Positions 23,482 to 35,168 of a stretch of DNA of 64,000 bases are shown piece after piece; the stretch's first letter is position 1; every line of letters starts with the position of its first letter. A program made the translations under genes and the position numbers. This DNA is from Malaya genurostris (lineage: Eukaryota; Arthropoda; Insecta; Diptera; Culicidae). The stretch spans positions 178,898,866-178,962,865 of the forward strand of contig NC_080572.1 in NCBI RefSeq assembly GCF_030247185.1, read 5' to 3'. The notes beneath the pieces were generated by a model. The model saw only the letters and a program-made list of their open reading frames with translations. It ran no database searches and was not told the origin of the DNA.

Positions 23482-24604
23482 AATAGGTAAAGAATTCGCT
23501 CAAGCTTCGGAAAAATTTTCCGAGGCCTGGAAGGCCCAAGGGTCATATTCCAATCAGTTCAGCTCGACGAACTGAGCAAATGGTAGTGTGTGCCCGTGTG
23601 TATCTGTATGGATGAACAGAATTGCAATTATTTTCGTTCTTTGATCCATTGTTTACTTTTTGAATTATATAAAGTTTTATGTCAGAATTTGCAGTTTTTT
23701 GACAAAATCTGTCTCAATTGACCTCAAAAACTAAAAACTAAAACAGATTCCAAAATTTAGATACCTCATTGTAATACCTATCAAACAAGCCATAATTTTT
23801 TGGGATCCATCCATTTTTAACGGAGATATTCACATTTTTATGGAAATTACTCTTCCTCTCTTTCCCAGTAAAAGGAGTTTTCAGCGTTTTATGATCAAGC
23901 TATGTTTAGAAGCAAAGTGAAACACAATTTTCAATACGCCCTTGAAAAACTGTGTAAGGCACTTAACAGACGGTATTCAACATCCTTTTTCACGACATTT
24001 TGTGCAGTGATATGAAACCTCTTTGACTGTCTTAGAAAGGTTATGCAATCACTAAGAAGATCACCATTCGAATCATTCGAATTCTTCGAGATTTCACCTG
24101 CATCAAACTTCTCAGTTTTCTCAGAGACTTCTTATTTTTCAATCAGATCCGGCGTCTAGTTCAAGAGATAAAGAGTGATTAGTGTAAAAATGTCAATTTC
24201 ACAGAAACTATTCGGGTTTGAAGATTTTGATAGTCGATGACCAAATAAACTTCTTTCAGTTCTACCGGTATTTGGAAGGTATCCAAATTTATTCGGAACT
24301 CACTACGATTTCTCAAGAAATGGCTACACTGATGTTTGAAAATTTCGAATCAAATGAAATGGTTTACAATCCTTTAGGTGAATAAAACTGACTTCGCCTA
24401 CACTGAGGAGCTAAATGTTTTTCACAAAGAAGGCCAAATCGAATTTTATAAACAAAAATTCAATTTAAAACACTTCCAAAATTGATGATTTTTACCCGAT
24501 TCGGAATCCGATTATAGAATTCCAAGATGAATTTTTAAAATTGAAACTGTTTTAGAAAATCACGAAACCCAAAAAAAAATCAAAGTTGCGCTCTAAACTA
24601 TTCA
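23482..24604 (+). mobile_element. family A fragment, copy A8 (subtype b), 3' end missing
   Basis: It starts TAGGTAAAGAATTCGCTCAAG and contains the CGAGGCCTGGAAGGCC hairpin and the body modules of A2. The usual 3' end is absent; a different repeat starts near 24605. Confidence 0.55.
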
Positions 24605-25110
24605 AAGGGTGTAGCCGGGATTTCATATAAGAACTGTCCCCGAACAGAAAACAAATTGATATACGCTATTGGAGATGATTTTCCCAAAATTTTAGCCCTT
24701 TTACTGCCATATTGGTGAAGTTTGATTTTTTTTCAGAATTTTTCAAAATGTATTTCTTGTAAAACAAATATTCAAAATTTTCGATTTTTTTAACCGCACT
24801 TACAATTTTGGTACCACTCTAGATTTTACATAAAAAATAAATCATTTAAGAGTACATTACGCTGTTTTTTTTTTAGATTTTTAAAAAATGTGGACGGGTA
24901 TAATATCAGATTAAAAAAAAAATAAATCATTCGGAAAACCATGCGTCCCCATCAAATGGTCATCATCCGATGGAGACGCATGGTATTTAGTTCTAAAATC
25001 ATATATCACATGCCCTTAGATCTAAATACCATGCGTTTCCATCTACGATAAAATAACGAAATAACGATAGAATTTCAAATCACTCTCGGTAGCCGGCTAC
25101 CCAGAGCAAT
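24605..25110. repeat. hairpin-rich unclassified repeat
   Basis: The left edge has GGGTGTAGCCGGG and the right edge TCTCGGTAGCCGGCTACCC; similar sequence occurs near 4289-4309 in reverse orientation. A strong double hairpin lies at 24938-25043. This may be a foldback MITE. Confidence 0.4.
24938..25043. repeat. double inverted repeat around CCATGCGT
   Basis: ACCATGCGTCCCCATC at 24938-24953 pairs with GATGGAGACGCATGGT at 24969-24984 (one mismatch). The second arm extends into ATTTAG and also pairs with CTAAATACCATGCG at about 25023-25036, so two alternative stems share one arm. Confidence 0.75.
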
Positions 25111-28100
25111 AAACGCTTGATAATATTCTTCAGAAGTTTACTAACAAACTACTCTTTTCTGTGCGGCAAATGTTCCTAATGTGTTAATAGCAAACATGGA
25201 TTCACAATAGACCATTAAAAAGCGAGTGAAATAAATCGTTACTGTCTCCCAATTCAATTTGCAAAGTAACGCAATAGTAATGTCCGGTACCTCATATTGC
25301 TGCAAATAAAAAATAGCAAACTATCAACGAAATTGTTCTTCTCAACCAACATACGATGATGAAGGATTATGTTCAAGTTTGTTGTAATGTTTTCATCCGG
25401 AGTCTTCAGCAGCGTAGTCTCCGAGGTCGAGTGGGTTAAGCTCCGAGCTCTGGTCGAAAAGCACTTGTTTATGGTTGGATCGTGATGTCGGCAAATAACC
25501 AACATTTAATAGCGGTGTCAGACCCGACGACAGGCAATGGCCGAAATAAGTTGGAACCGACATCATTATGTTGGTCCAATCCGACTGTCTGTGACAGCCG
25601 ACCGCATGTTGGCGGCACGATAGAGTCGAATGTCAACCCGGGGGCTGAGAAAAACATGTTGTTAGAAGAAATGGTTAAAAAAAACAAACAGTCTGTAGCT
25701 CATTCAAGCAGTATAACCGTCGTAAGAATCCGTTTCGTCACGTTCGTTCCTGTCGGTAATTATTCTTTGAACAAAAAGTTAACTTCCGTTCGTTAAACGT
25801 TGGTAGATTGGCTAAGCCAGCCAGTAGGGGTGAATTTCGTGAAGTAATGTACCGCATTTCAGTCCCTGGCTTATCTTGGCCAAACGAGAAAATAATCGTT
25901 TTTTCGAAATGACGTGCTGATTTGAATGTAAATTTTCAATATCCGTTTAATACTGAAATAATTTCATAAACGGGTAGAGCCTATTTTCAACAACCCTAGC
26001 ACAGAAACATACTTGTTCCGCCGAATATGGCAGAAAAACTTGACATAATAAGAAAATGTGGCCATTAAACACGCAAGGAATGTGCATAATTTAACGCCGC
26101 CGAGCGTATAAATTACACAATGTTTTGTTAATGAGCGTGTTTTCCGGCTGCCTAGCGTGGAGTGGGTTGGCGGACCTGCGGCACTTTCGTTTCAAGAATG
26201 TTTAACCGTGTTGAACCGAGTGAAATGCAGATGCAATCAGATAGGGCTTCTTCCGTCGAATTAGAGTCGAGTTGGCATGCTTTTCGAAGGGAATGATTCT
26301 AGCAAAATTTTACGATATGAAAAGTTAGCAGGCTGGGTGGTGTTTAGTTTACACTCATTTTCTTCATGTAGTACATGTCGTAAATCAATGAGACTTACTA
26401 AAAGAATGGATAGTGTTTAACGTTTCCTTAACAAGCAGTGAATGAAAACTGCATTTAGAACGACGAATTTACCATTTTGGGACGAAAATTGTTATAAATT
26501 AAACATATTTATTTCAGTTGGCCACCAGTCAATTAACGAGCATCGAAGCATAAATTTATTTCATCAGGACATTACTCTCAATATATTAACATTGCCGGCT
26601 GCTAATTTTTTGTTCAGGTAATTTTCACTTCATTTCTAATTCCCATTTCAATTTAACAACACACCCATTTGTGCTCGTGCAAAAACATTAAAACACTGCA
26701 ATAAAAATAATTCAAATTTATTATCCACTGCAATGTGGTTAGCAGGACTCTCGGTTAGTTGAAAAATGTTCTGTGCTTCTTCCGGTCGGTCAGTGGTTGG
26801 TGGAAAGTGTTCCTTGTTTAACAGTATTTACTCCTAGTTCCTGTGATTCTGAAAGTCTTTGGGTGTGCTGTGCGGCAGCGCGTGTTCTTGGCTATGGACA
26901 GGCCAGACAGGAAGGAATGAAAAAAATAAAAATGACGGACTCGCCCCAGTTGGCAATAAACCATAAACCACCGAGTGTCTAGATTCGTAAACCTACACCA
27001 TCGAGAGCAGTCGGTAAATCATCAACGAGAACGCAAAGAAAAAGGAACCTCCGAATGCCGTCAACTGCATTTTCACTATTAATATTATTAGTATTAGTAT
27101 TATTATTATACAGCACGGGGTTCGCTCGGTTTTAATCTTTACCGGTTGGCCTGGGTGGCGTTGGCCCGGCCACTGACCACGGAAATCTGTTGAACACAAA
27201 ACAGTTTACAGTTTCCGCTTGTGCCGGCTGCTAAACCGCATAAGCTTGTTTCAAGTTTGCCGGTACGAGCACTAAATGGACCTGGAGAATTATTATCCTT
27301 TTATTTGTGACCGGTCATTTGCGGTCCGGGTGAAAAACGATCTCGAGCTTCTGGGACGGTGCGACGGTGACTGAAGTGACCACTAGGAGACCGACTTGCC
27401 GAACAGAGAGGCCCGGCAATTTGCATTCCTTATTTACTCACTAATCTGTTGTGCTTTTGTTGAAATCTCGAGTTGGCTTTTTAATGCTGCCTGAAAATTG
27501 GTTGCTATATTGTGTGGACTGAATGCATTCTAATTGTTGCTAAAAGTTGTGTTTTGTTGCGTCAGAAAGACTAAAATGAAATCCAAGCAGAACACAATGA
27601 AGATAAACAGAATGGAATCATTTACTGAGAATTAATTCAACGCAGAGGAGCTAGGTGTTCCTACTTTTCAATTCCAAAACCTTTTGTAAAACGAACTACA
27701 ATTTTTTTCTGTTTTAATTGAAGGAGTTAGGTTCAATCCGGGGATTCATTTATTATAATATATTGCTATCTTGAAATTCAATTGAATTTAATATATCGTT
27801 GATCTTAGCCATTAAATAAAGTTGTTTTAGTGCTATATCTAGAGCATTATGTTTTAAAAAACGGTTGGAAGTAATAGATAAAATCTCTGCCACAAAGTTT
27901 TATTTGCAGACAAATGTTCTGTACGGTCATCAAAAAGTATATTTCATTAAAGTAAGTAAACCCGATAAGTATATGCATAGTAATCTTTTAAGTCACTGTA
28001 TAATTCATTATAGTAAAATACGGGACCGTATAAAACCAACTCATGGATCTTGATTTTTACGATTCGTTTTCGTCTGATCAGTGCAGTAGCAGTTTATGTT

Positions 28101-28314
28101 GAACTACTAAATAGATCGGTGTAAAACAGTGATTTGCCAATAGCATTAATTTACTTCACATTTGCTTGGCGGTTTATGTTGAACTCCGTGGTGGCATTAA
28201 TAGTTTAACACAAACTACCAGAGCATTGATGATTTAAAATCTTGTAGTTTTGAACGCTCATGACCCTACAAAGTTTTAAATTTCATTGTGAAAATAATGG
28301 ATCAACTCAGCCCC
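25111..28314. other. 3.2 kb without recognisable repeat or gene, possibly host intergenic or intronic
   Basis: No element protein motifs or family A/C sequences were seen. GC-richer patches occur at about 25420-25660, 26100-26200 and 27110-27420. The longest ORF (104 codons at 25482) has no recognisable domain. An ATT/AGT trinucleotide run lies at about 27075-27112. This is the longest stretch in the window where host regulatory DNA could remain. Confidence 0.35.
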
Positions 28315-28535
28315 TAAAACCTGGTCCAAAGTTCTGGTCCGGGTACAGAAACTAGCTCCATAATATAGATCCACAACTCAAATCTTAGAATTCAGGTCCA
28401 GAGTTCCGGTACCAAGACCAGGTCTAATATCCAACTCCAGAATGCAGGATTGCAGTTCTGGACAGGTTCAGAATTTCGGACCAGAAGTTTGGTCTAGAAT
28501 TCAGTCAAAAAATTCCGGTCCTGGAACTACACTAA
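28315..28535. repeat. degenerate AGGTCCAGAATTC-like satellite, left block
   Basis: Irregularly spaced words such as CAGGTC, CCAGAATTC and GGTCCAGAGTT follow each other with many substitutions. The same vocabulary resumes at 29881-31242 and ends in a pure AGGTCC array. Confidence 0.7.
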
Positions 28536-29880
28536 GGTCTTCTTTTACACGGGGGATACGTCCCGCGTCAAAAAAAAAAAAAATAAACGCGTAACTTCGG
28601 AAATTTGCGTAGAAAAAAACGCGAAAACGCGTCTTAGAAATGCATGAAATGTCCGGATCTGACGTAATCTCCATAAATATTTTTTCGAAAAAAAATGGAT
28701 AACTTCTTGGGGGTCAAAGGTGCACGACATCCTGGAAGGAGCGGCAAATATCATATCATACTGTTTGTATCGGCAGTTTGATTGACACCTACCCGGTGTC
28801 AAATGATGACTAGTGACTCCTGTTTTTAGCAGAATGAGGAGGTGCGGAGTATTAGCAAGCGGTGGGACAGAGTGCAACCGACGACACGACCAGACACTTC
28901 GAAGAAAAATCGGAATAAAAAGTGTTCGTGAACGATTTACCATCATTTACCACAAATATAACGACCCCTTAGAAATTTTAAAAATAATCTTCTTGAGCAA
29001 CACTGCTTTAGTTGCTACGAACTAGTTACCATGGTACGCATGTTCCCAATTCTTATCCGTTGAACCACGATGAGCGGCCATACAAAACTTATATTGGAGA
29101 GCTACTAATTCGATTTTTGTATTCATTCTTTATTCTCGGTTAAAACACAAACCTGAACTCGGGGAGAAATCACGAATAAAACATGCAAATCAAGAACACT
29201 GTTGGAATCAAGAAACAATCAAGAATCAAGAAAAAATAACAGGAAAAATTAACTAAAAACCAAACTTAAGAAGAGATAAGATAAGAAAAAATACAATTAA
29301 AACACCAAACAACCAAGGTAAGACATACGAAATCAAATAAATACTAACATGAAAATTTATCCAGCAAAGAAGAACCATCACCCTCGAATTCCTCGAAATC
29401 GGCCGGGTAAAGGCCGTCATAAACTGATTCCACAAGATAAGCACTGTTGAGGGACGAAGGAATGGAAATACCTTAGAAACAGAGTTGAACCATTGGAAAT
29501 AAGGTAAAACAAGATATGAACTGTGAACAAAGGTAAGCAAATCCACATCGATAAATAATCAAAAATGTTTGGTAAGATTATTATTTCCTCATATTGAAAG
29601 AGGAACACTTAAGGTAATTAGATAATTTTAATAGTACAAAATACTACAACTGCCAAAAATTACTAGTGAAAAAACTCGAAACGACGTGATATACAACAAA
29701 CATAATGACGAAAATAAACACGCGACTACAAAACTATTAGACATAAACTTGAACATACACTATTAAAACATTTTTATATAATCTATTTGAATCAGTTCAA
29801 AAAACAGTGACCAAGTGGGCACCATAGCCTAAGAACGTCTGTTTGCTGATTTAAAATAGAAGCTCATAGAAGCAAATTTT
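28536..29880. other. insertion-like interruption of the degenerate satellite
   Basis: The satellite vocabulary stops here. The left part starts TTACACGGGGGATACGTCCC and GCGTC with an A run, a palindromic style often seen at MITE ends. From 29150 to 29770 the sequence is A-rich with no gene. The 133-residue minus-strand ORF at 28545 has no recognised motif. Confidence 0.4.
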
Positions 29881-31242
29881 ATCAAGGGTCCAGTGTAGAA
29901 CCAAAGCAAGGGACTGCTGCTGAGACTACTAAAAAAATCGGTACAGAATTCAAATCCATAATACCGCTCCCAAATTAAGGTCCTGCATTCAAGTCTTAGA
30001 TTTCAGAAATCTATGTTCAGAAGACCGGTTCAAAATTCATGTCCAGGTACAGTTTCAAGTACAGAATTCAGGGCCCGAATTCAAGCTTTAAACTCAAGTC
30101 CAGAAGTTTGGTACAGATTCAGAAATCAGGGCTAGGTTCAGAATTCAAGCCCAGAATGCAGGACCAAAATTCATGTCTAGACTCTAGGTCTAGGAATTGA
30201 GAAAATAGGTCAAGAATTGCGATGCAAAGATCGGGTATAAAATGCAGGTCATGGTCTCGAATCCAACTCCAGAGTTTAGGCATCGAGAATAGACATTCTA
30301 GTAGAGACTTCAATTTGTGTAAGAAATTTAACGGTTGTTTCAAAAAGCAATCACCAAGTAGCTGTTCTCCTGCAGAGGCGCTTCGGGCAGCCCAGTAATC
30401 CCTTATGGGCTCTTGCGTTCGAGCTTTCATACAATGATAATTCATGCGTGCAATATCGTACGTTTTTACTTGTACACAGCTTTTTTTGAAAAAGTTTGTA
30501 CTAACTTGGATATATAGTTCTCTGTAATATAGGTTCAGAATTTAGGAACAAATTCTTGGTCTAGAACTCAAATATCCAGAATTTAAGCTTATAATCATGG
30601 TCCAGAATCCCGAGTCAAAGTTCAGGTTCACGTTCAGAGTTCTGGTCTAGAATATCAATTCAGAATTTAGGTTCAGAATTTAGGCTACGTAACTCCAGTC
30701 ACGATTTCTTGTTCATAATTTTGTTCCAGAATCTAGATCCTCGTGCAGTATTCGGACTAAAACATCAGGCTTACTGGTTCAGAATCCAGTGCAGCAACGA
30801 ATTAAGATCCAAGTCCATCAATTAGGTCCAAAAATCCAAAATTCTAGTTCAGATGCAAGTCCAGGTTCATAATACCACTTCAAAATCCAGGTCCAAATAC
30901 AAAATTCAGGTCTAGAACTGCTATTCAGAATTCCAGGTCCTGGTCCAGAATCAAACTTCAGAATTCAGGTCAACAGAATCTTGGCCTAGAAGTCGGACAT
31001 AGAATCCATTTTGTGCAGAATCATGATTCCTGTGAGGAATTCGGGAACAATATTCTAGTCAAGAACAAAACTCCGGATCCAGAATTCAAATCCCGGTTCA
31101 AAACTAATGTCTAGATTCCAGTATCAGAATTTTGGCTCAAATGCAAGTACAGCATGCTTGTCTAGAGTTTTGGCTTAGAATTCAGGTCCAGAGTATAGAT
31201 CTTGAATCTAGGTCCTGAGTTAAAACTCTAGGTTTAAAATTA
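29881..31242. repeat. degenerate AGGTCCAGAATTC-like satellite, main block
   Basis: More than a kilobase made of mutated words (AGGTCCAG, CAGAATTCAGG, TTCAGGTC). Resemblance to AGGTCC increases towards the right edge, where the perfect hexamer array begins. Confidence 0.75.
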
Positions 31243-31962
31243 AGGTCCAGGTCCAGGTCCAGGTCCAGGTCCAGGTCCAGGTCCAGGTCCAGGTCCAGGT
31301 CCAGGTCCAGGTCCAGGTCCAGGTCCAGGTCCAGGTCCAGGTCCAGGTCCAGGTCCAGGTCCAGGTCCAGGTCCAGGTCCAGGTCCAGGTCCAGGTCCAG
31401 GTCCAGGTCCAGGTCCAGGTCCAGGTCCAGGTCCAGGTCCAGGTCCAGGTCCAGGTCCAGGTCCAGGTCCAGGTCCAGGTCCAGGTCCAGGTCCAGGTCC
31501 AGGTCCAGGTCCAGGTCCAGGTCCAGGTCCAGGTCCAGGTCCAGGTCCAGGTCCAGGTCCAGGTCCAGGTCCAGGTCCAGGTCCAGGTCCAGGTCCAGGT
31601 CCAGGTCCAGGTCCAGGTCCAGGTCCAGGTCCAGGTCCAGGTCCAGGTCCAGGTCCAGGTCCAGGTCCAGGTCCAGGTCCAGGTCCAGGTCCAGGTCCAG
31701 GTCCAGGTCCAGGTCCAGGTCCAGGTCCAGGTCCAGGTCCAGGTCCAGGTCCAGGTCCAGGTCCAGGTCCAGGTCCAGGTCCAGGTCCAGGTCCAGGTCC
31801 AGGTCCAGGTCCAGGTCCAGGTCCAGGTCCAGGTCCAGGTCCAGGTCCAGGTCCAGGTCCAGGTCCAGGTCCAGGTCCAGGTCCAGGTCCAGGTCCAGGT
31901 CCAGGTCCAGGTCCAGGTCCAGGTCCAGGTCCAGGTCCAGGTCCAGGTCCAGGTCCAGGTCC
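31243..31962. repeat. perfect (AGGTCC)120 hexamer array
   Basis: 720 bp of uninterrupted AGGTCC, 120 copies with no variant visible. Because the unit is six bases, the minus strand is open in all three frames (Leu-Asp, Trp-Thr and Gly-Pro repeats of over 250 residues). These are by-products, with no start context or unique domain. Confidence 0.97.
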
Positions 31963-32189
31963 AGAAATCGGGTCTCCACACTTAAAGACGATTCTCAAAC
32001 TCGGCATAAAGAAATACCGAGTTAAATCGTCAACACGAAGTTTTACTGGTAAAACCGAGATTTGGCTTAGTATACTTTATTTTGTTTGGTTAGTACGACA
32101 TCTGCCAAACATATTAAATACTCATCAAGTAGTTGAATAAAAAACATCAAATTTTTCATGGAGTTGAAAATGTCGAATTTTGTACTAGT

Positions 32190-32730
32190 AAGTGATGATC
32201 TGCGGAAAGCATTTATTTTAATTTGAAGAAAAGTGTTGCAGAATTACTTGAATATTTGTTAAGGTATCTATCAGAAGCAACATGTAAAAGATGGTTTGAA
32301 TGGTCAGAGGTAATGATTTTGAGGTGACAAATGAAAAACGTCTGAAGATGCCGAATTTTAAGCAATATTGGATAAAGATGGCACTCGTAGTCAAAAGCGA
32401 ATGGCGGGAACCTTAAATGTTGCACCATAAACTATTTCTGACCGTTTAAAATTTTTGAGAAAAGTTCACAGTTTTGAAAAAAGGATGCCACATGAATTGA
32501 ATGAAAGACAAATAGAAAACCAAAAAATAAAAACACTTGGGAACTTTTTCTTCAAAAACACAAAAAAAACATGTGCCCCAGCACAAAGTTTAGCTAACCC
32601 CTAAATGACAAAAAAACAGTTTTGCATCGAATTGGCGATAACCATCAACCATCAACATCGACTACAAAACCAGATTGATACGGCATGAAGGCAATGCTGT
32701 GTGTTTGGAGGAATCAGAATGGTTCGTGTC
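32190..32730 (+). pseudogene. mariner (DD34D) transposase fossil, N-terminal two-thirds
   Basis: Pieces in several frames match mariner landmarks in order: SEATCKRWFEW (HTH region), LNERQIENQK (the LNERQ motif), then HRIG, PSTSTTKPD and MLCVWRNQ. Stops and indels are frequent. The family C MITE at 32748 begins soon after the last match and may have cut it off. Confidence 0.75.
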
Positions 32731-32747
32731 ATGAGACGCGACTAATG

Positions 32748-32994
32748 TCGTTTTCGCTTGATGCCAAACCTAACCCAGTTTTCACTCTAACTGCTACCAA
32801 ACCGTTTGTTTGAAGCCAGTTTCGAACATAGTTTCGAGGCTGATGAACTGAAAATCGAGTAAGTTTCGAGACCGATTTTGATATCAGGTTTGCTCAAACC
32901 CTCGTTGCTAAGTGCGAAATCAACACAGTTTCGTGAAAAGTGTTTGTTTGATGAAACTACCCTGGGTCAATTCCAGTTTTCTCAAGCGATAACT
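32748..32994 (-). mobile_element. MITE family C, copy C2
   Basis: It is the reverse-complement counterpart of 8898-9134. Its ends are GTCGTTTTCGCTTGATGCC and TTCTCAAGCGATAAC. It lies at the right edge of a mariner fossil. Confidence 0.65.
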
Positions 32995-33082
32995 AAGTGT
33001 TCACAAGTTTCTCCTTTCTCATGCCTCCCCGTGTGTCTATCATGACATTTGGTCAATAGAATGGCGTCGACTGGGTGCTATC

Positions 33083-35116
33083 TGTGAAAATATAAACAAT
33101 TTATCATTTCTCATAGAAACTATAATAACACTAGCTGACCCGTCGAACTTCGTCTCGCCCAAAAACTATTTGTTCGCATTTATGTGTTCGAAGAGCAGAA
33201 TGGTCAAACGACTAAGTGGTTAACGTTTTTCTCCAATATTTTGCTGATTACTTAACTGCTGATTACAATCAATGGAATTCGACACACATTCGCTTTAGCC
33301 CAAAAAAAGAAACATCACCCAAAATTAATGTGAACATGTGTACAGCTTTTAAGCATCGATAATGTTTTCTAAAAACTTGTTCTGTACGTTCAAGTTACCA
33401 AAAAGTACCACACGTACTTTAGAGTTCTAAAAAGGGGATATTTTTATATACGAAGGAACTTCTGGTGCCTTGGAGAGACGACCCTTACATTTTAAGTTGA
33501 TATTGAACTTACCAATTTGAGCATTCTTCTCAGCAAGAATGGCTTTTATCGTATCAAAGAACGCTCTCTAGCAACTCTTCACACGATTCAATCAGTGCCA
33601 TCAAAGAGAGACGAATATCAACTCTGTAACAAAACACCTGCATGGTACATTTAACACAGAATGGAAACAAGTGCGAAAACGATTTTCTCTCGACAACCCT
33701 TCTGAACATCACGGGTTAGCACGTTGAGGTAGGGATTCGTTCTGGAGCAATTCTCGTTTTGCGATCCGATTCTATACGGGCAGTGGATAATTGTGATATC
33801 TAACTATGTACATATAACTTCGGCATAAGTTGTGTCTATGAAAATATCTGTGAATGCTCAACACAAAGGTTTCGAAATATTGTAACCTAGTATGAGAATC
33901 ATCAAGTTGATTCGTCGGTTCGATTTTCTGGGATAACTGTCAAATTGCGATTATCCCTTGTTAAATTCCACACAGCGCCGATTATTGCAAAACTGTATCT
34001 ATTTTGGTAAGGGCCGTGAAATACTCAAAGTATGAGATGGAGCGAAAAAATGTAGGAAAAATCTTTCGCGGTTCATGTATTGAGAGGCAGTGAGTTCTTG
34101 TAGCATCATCTACCAGATTGACGATGTTGTATACAATTTAGAGAAATAGTATCAATCCATCTTGAATATTGATATCTAATTGCCACTTATTATGTGCGCT
34201 TCGTGTAATCTAAATCATTCGAAAGCAAAATGCAAGAAAAATCTCTTAGTTTGATTTCAGCGCTTCTAGAGCACAAACTTTTTGTTGATTCTCAATGACC
34301 AATATTATTCATCTGACTCCATTACACACATTCTGGAATTCCACCAGTCATTTAGTAGGCAACAATGTTGATACCTAATTAAGCACGTGGCTCGGAATGA
34401 CGAACCACATGAATCAAGCATGCACTTCACACAAATCTACTCGTTGCGCGCCAAAAGATTCTTTCAACGATCTAGTATTCCTTTCTTCGACGGCCAAACA
34501 CTTATGCTACTCGTTATGCGCCAAACACCTATCAATGATCTAGCAATCATTGGCGACTTTTTCAGTGGAAAATTCCATTGTCCATACAAAATAACTTTAT
34601 TGGTTTTTCCTACTTTTCCGGTAAGTTTTCCTAATTTTTTTGATGTACGAACCCGGTGGGGGTAAAAACTGATCAAACAAAAAAAATCATCTCAATCCGT
34701 CCATCCGTTCTTACGTGATGCGATTACAAAGAATGATCTCTGCATTTTTATATATATAGATAGTATGCTGATCTATAAATAGAAAAACAAGATATAAATA
34801 AACTATTCTTTCCATAGAAACCACAATGATATAAATAGGTATAGGCCCATGTTACTTTGATATTAGGAAATGATTTAAGGATATTCAATATACATCACTA
34901 AAGGAATTTGTTCGCCAATAAAGACTAGGTTCAGTCAACATTTAAATGTTAGTTCTAATAAACCCATAAATAAATTATACATCAAACAGTTATCAGTGTT
35001 TCAATAAACAACGGTTTAAGGTAGGAATTTCTGAGTGGGTATTCCACTAGAAATTTCGTCCTGTCTGCTTCATTATCTCGGGTACGAAAAACCAATCTGC
35101 CGCATACCTCTCCACA
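33083..35116 (+). repeat. 5' LTR, split by a Helitron at 33131-34760
   Basis: Bases 33083-33130 and 34761-35116 together match the 3' LTR (404 bp). The right edge is CCTCTCCACA. A TATA-like TATAAATAG lies at about 34774, and AATAAA motifs occur further in. Confidence 0.92.
33131..34760 (-). mobile_element. non-autonomous Helitron
   Basis: On the minus strand the insertion begins TCTATATATATAAAAATG and ends GACGGGTCAGCTAG, giving the Helitron hallmarks 5'-TC and CTRR-3', with CGAAGTTCG as a small hairpin just before the end. The intact 3' LTR shows that the target reads A|T with no duplication, as Helitrons do. No Rep/helicase gene is present in its 1.63 kb. A 270-bp internal segment (about 33526-33800) has a diverged inverted copy outside the Copia element at 40430-40845. 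Confidence 0.88.
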
Positions 35117-35130
35117 GGTTATGGGCCCAT
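35117..35130 (+). promoter_or_regulatory. primer-binding site of the Copia element
   Basis: GGTTATGGGCCCAT directly follows the 5' LTR. Drosophila copia has nearly the same site, which pairs with an internal (anticodon-stem) part of initiator tRNA-Met; the same priming is inferred here. Confidence 0.8.
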
Positions 35131-35168
35131 GCTTTAAATTGGTTATTCTTAACGAGCATTAATAAGCA

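Noticed and set aside
28545..28946. 133-codon minus-strand ORF in the satellite interruption
   Set aside because: No motif, low-complexity Phe runs from A-rich DNA, and no support from neighbours.
31182..32007. Three overlapping minus-strand ORFs of over 250 codons made of dipeptide repeats
   Set aside because: They follow from the six-base unit AGGTCC, which has no stop in any minus frame. No unique domain or start context supports a protein.
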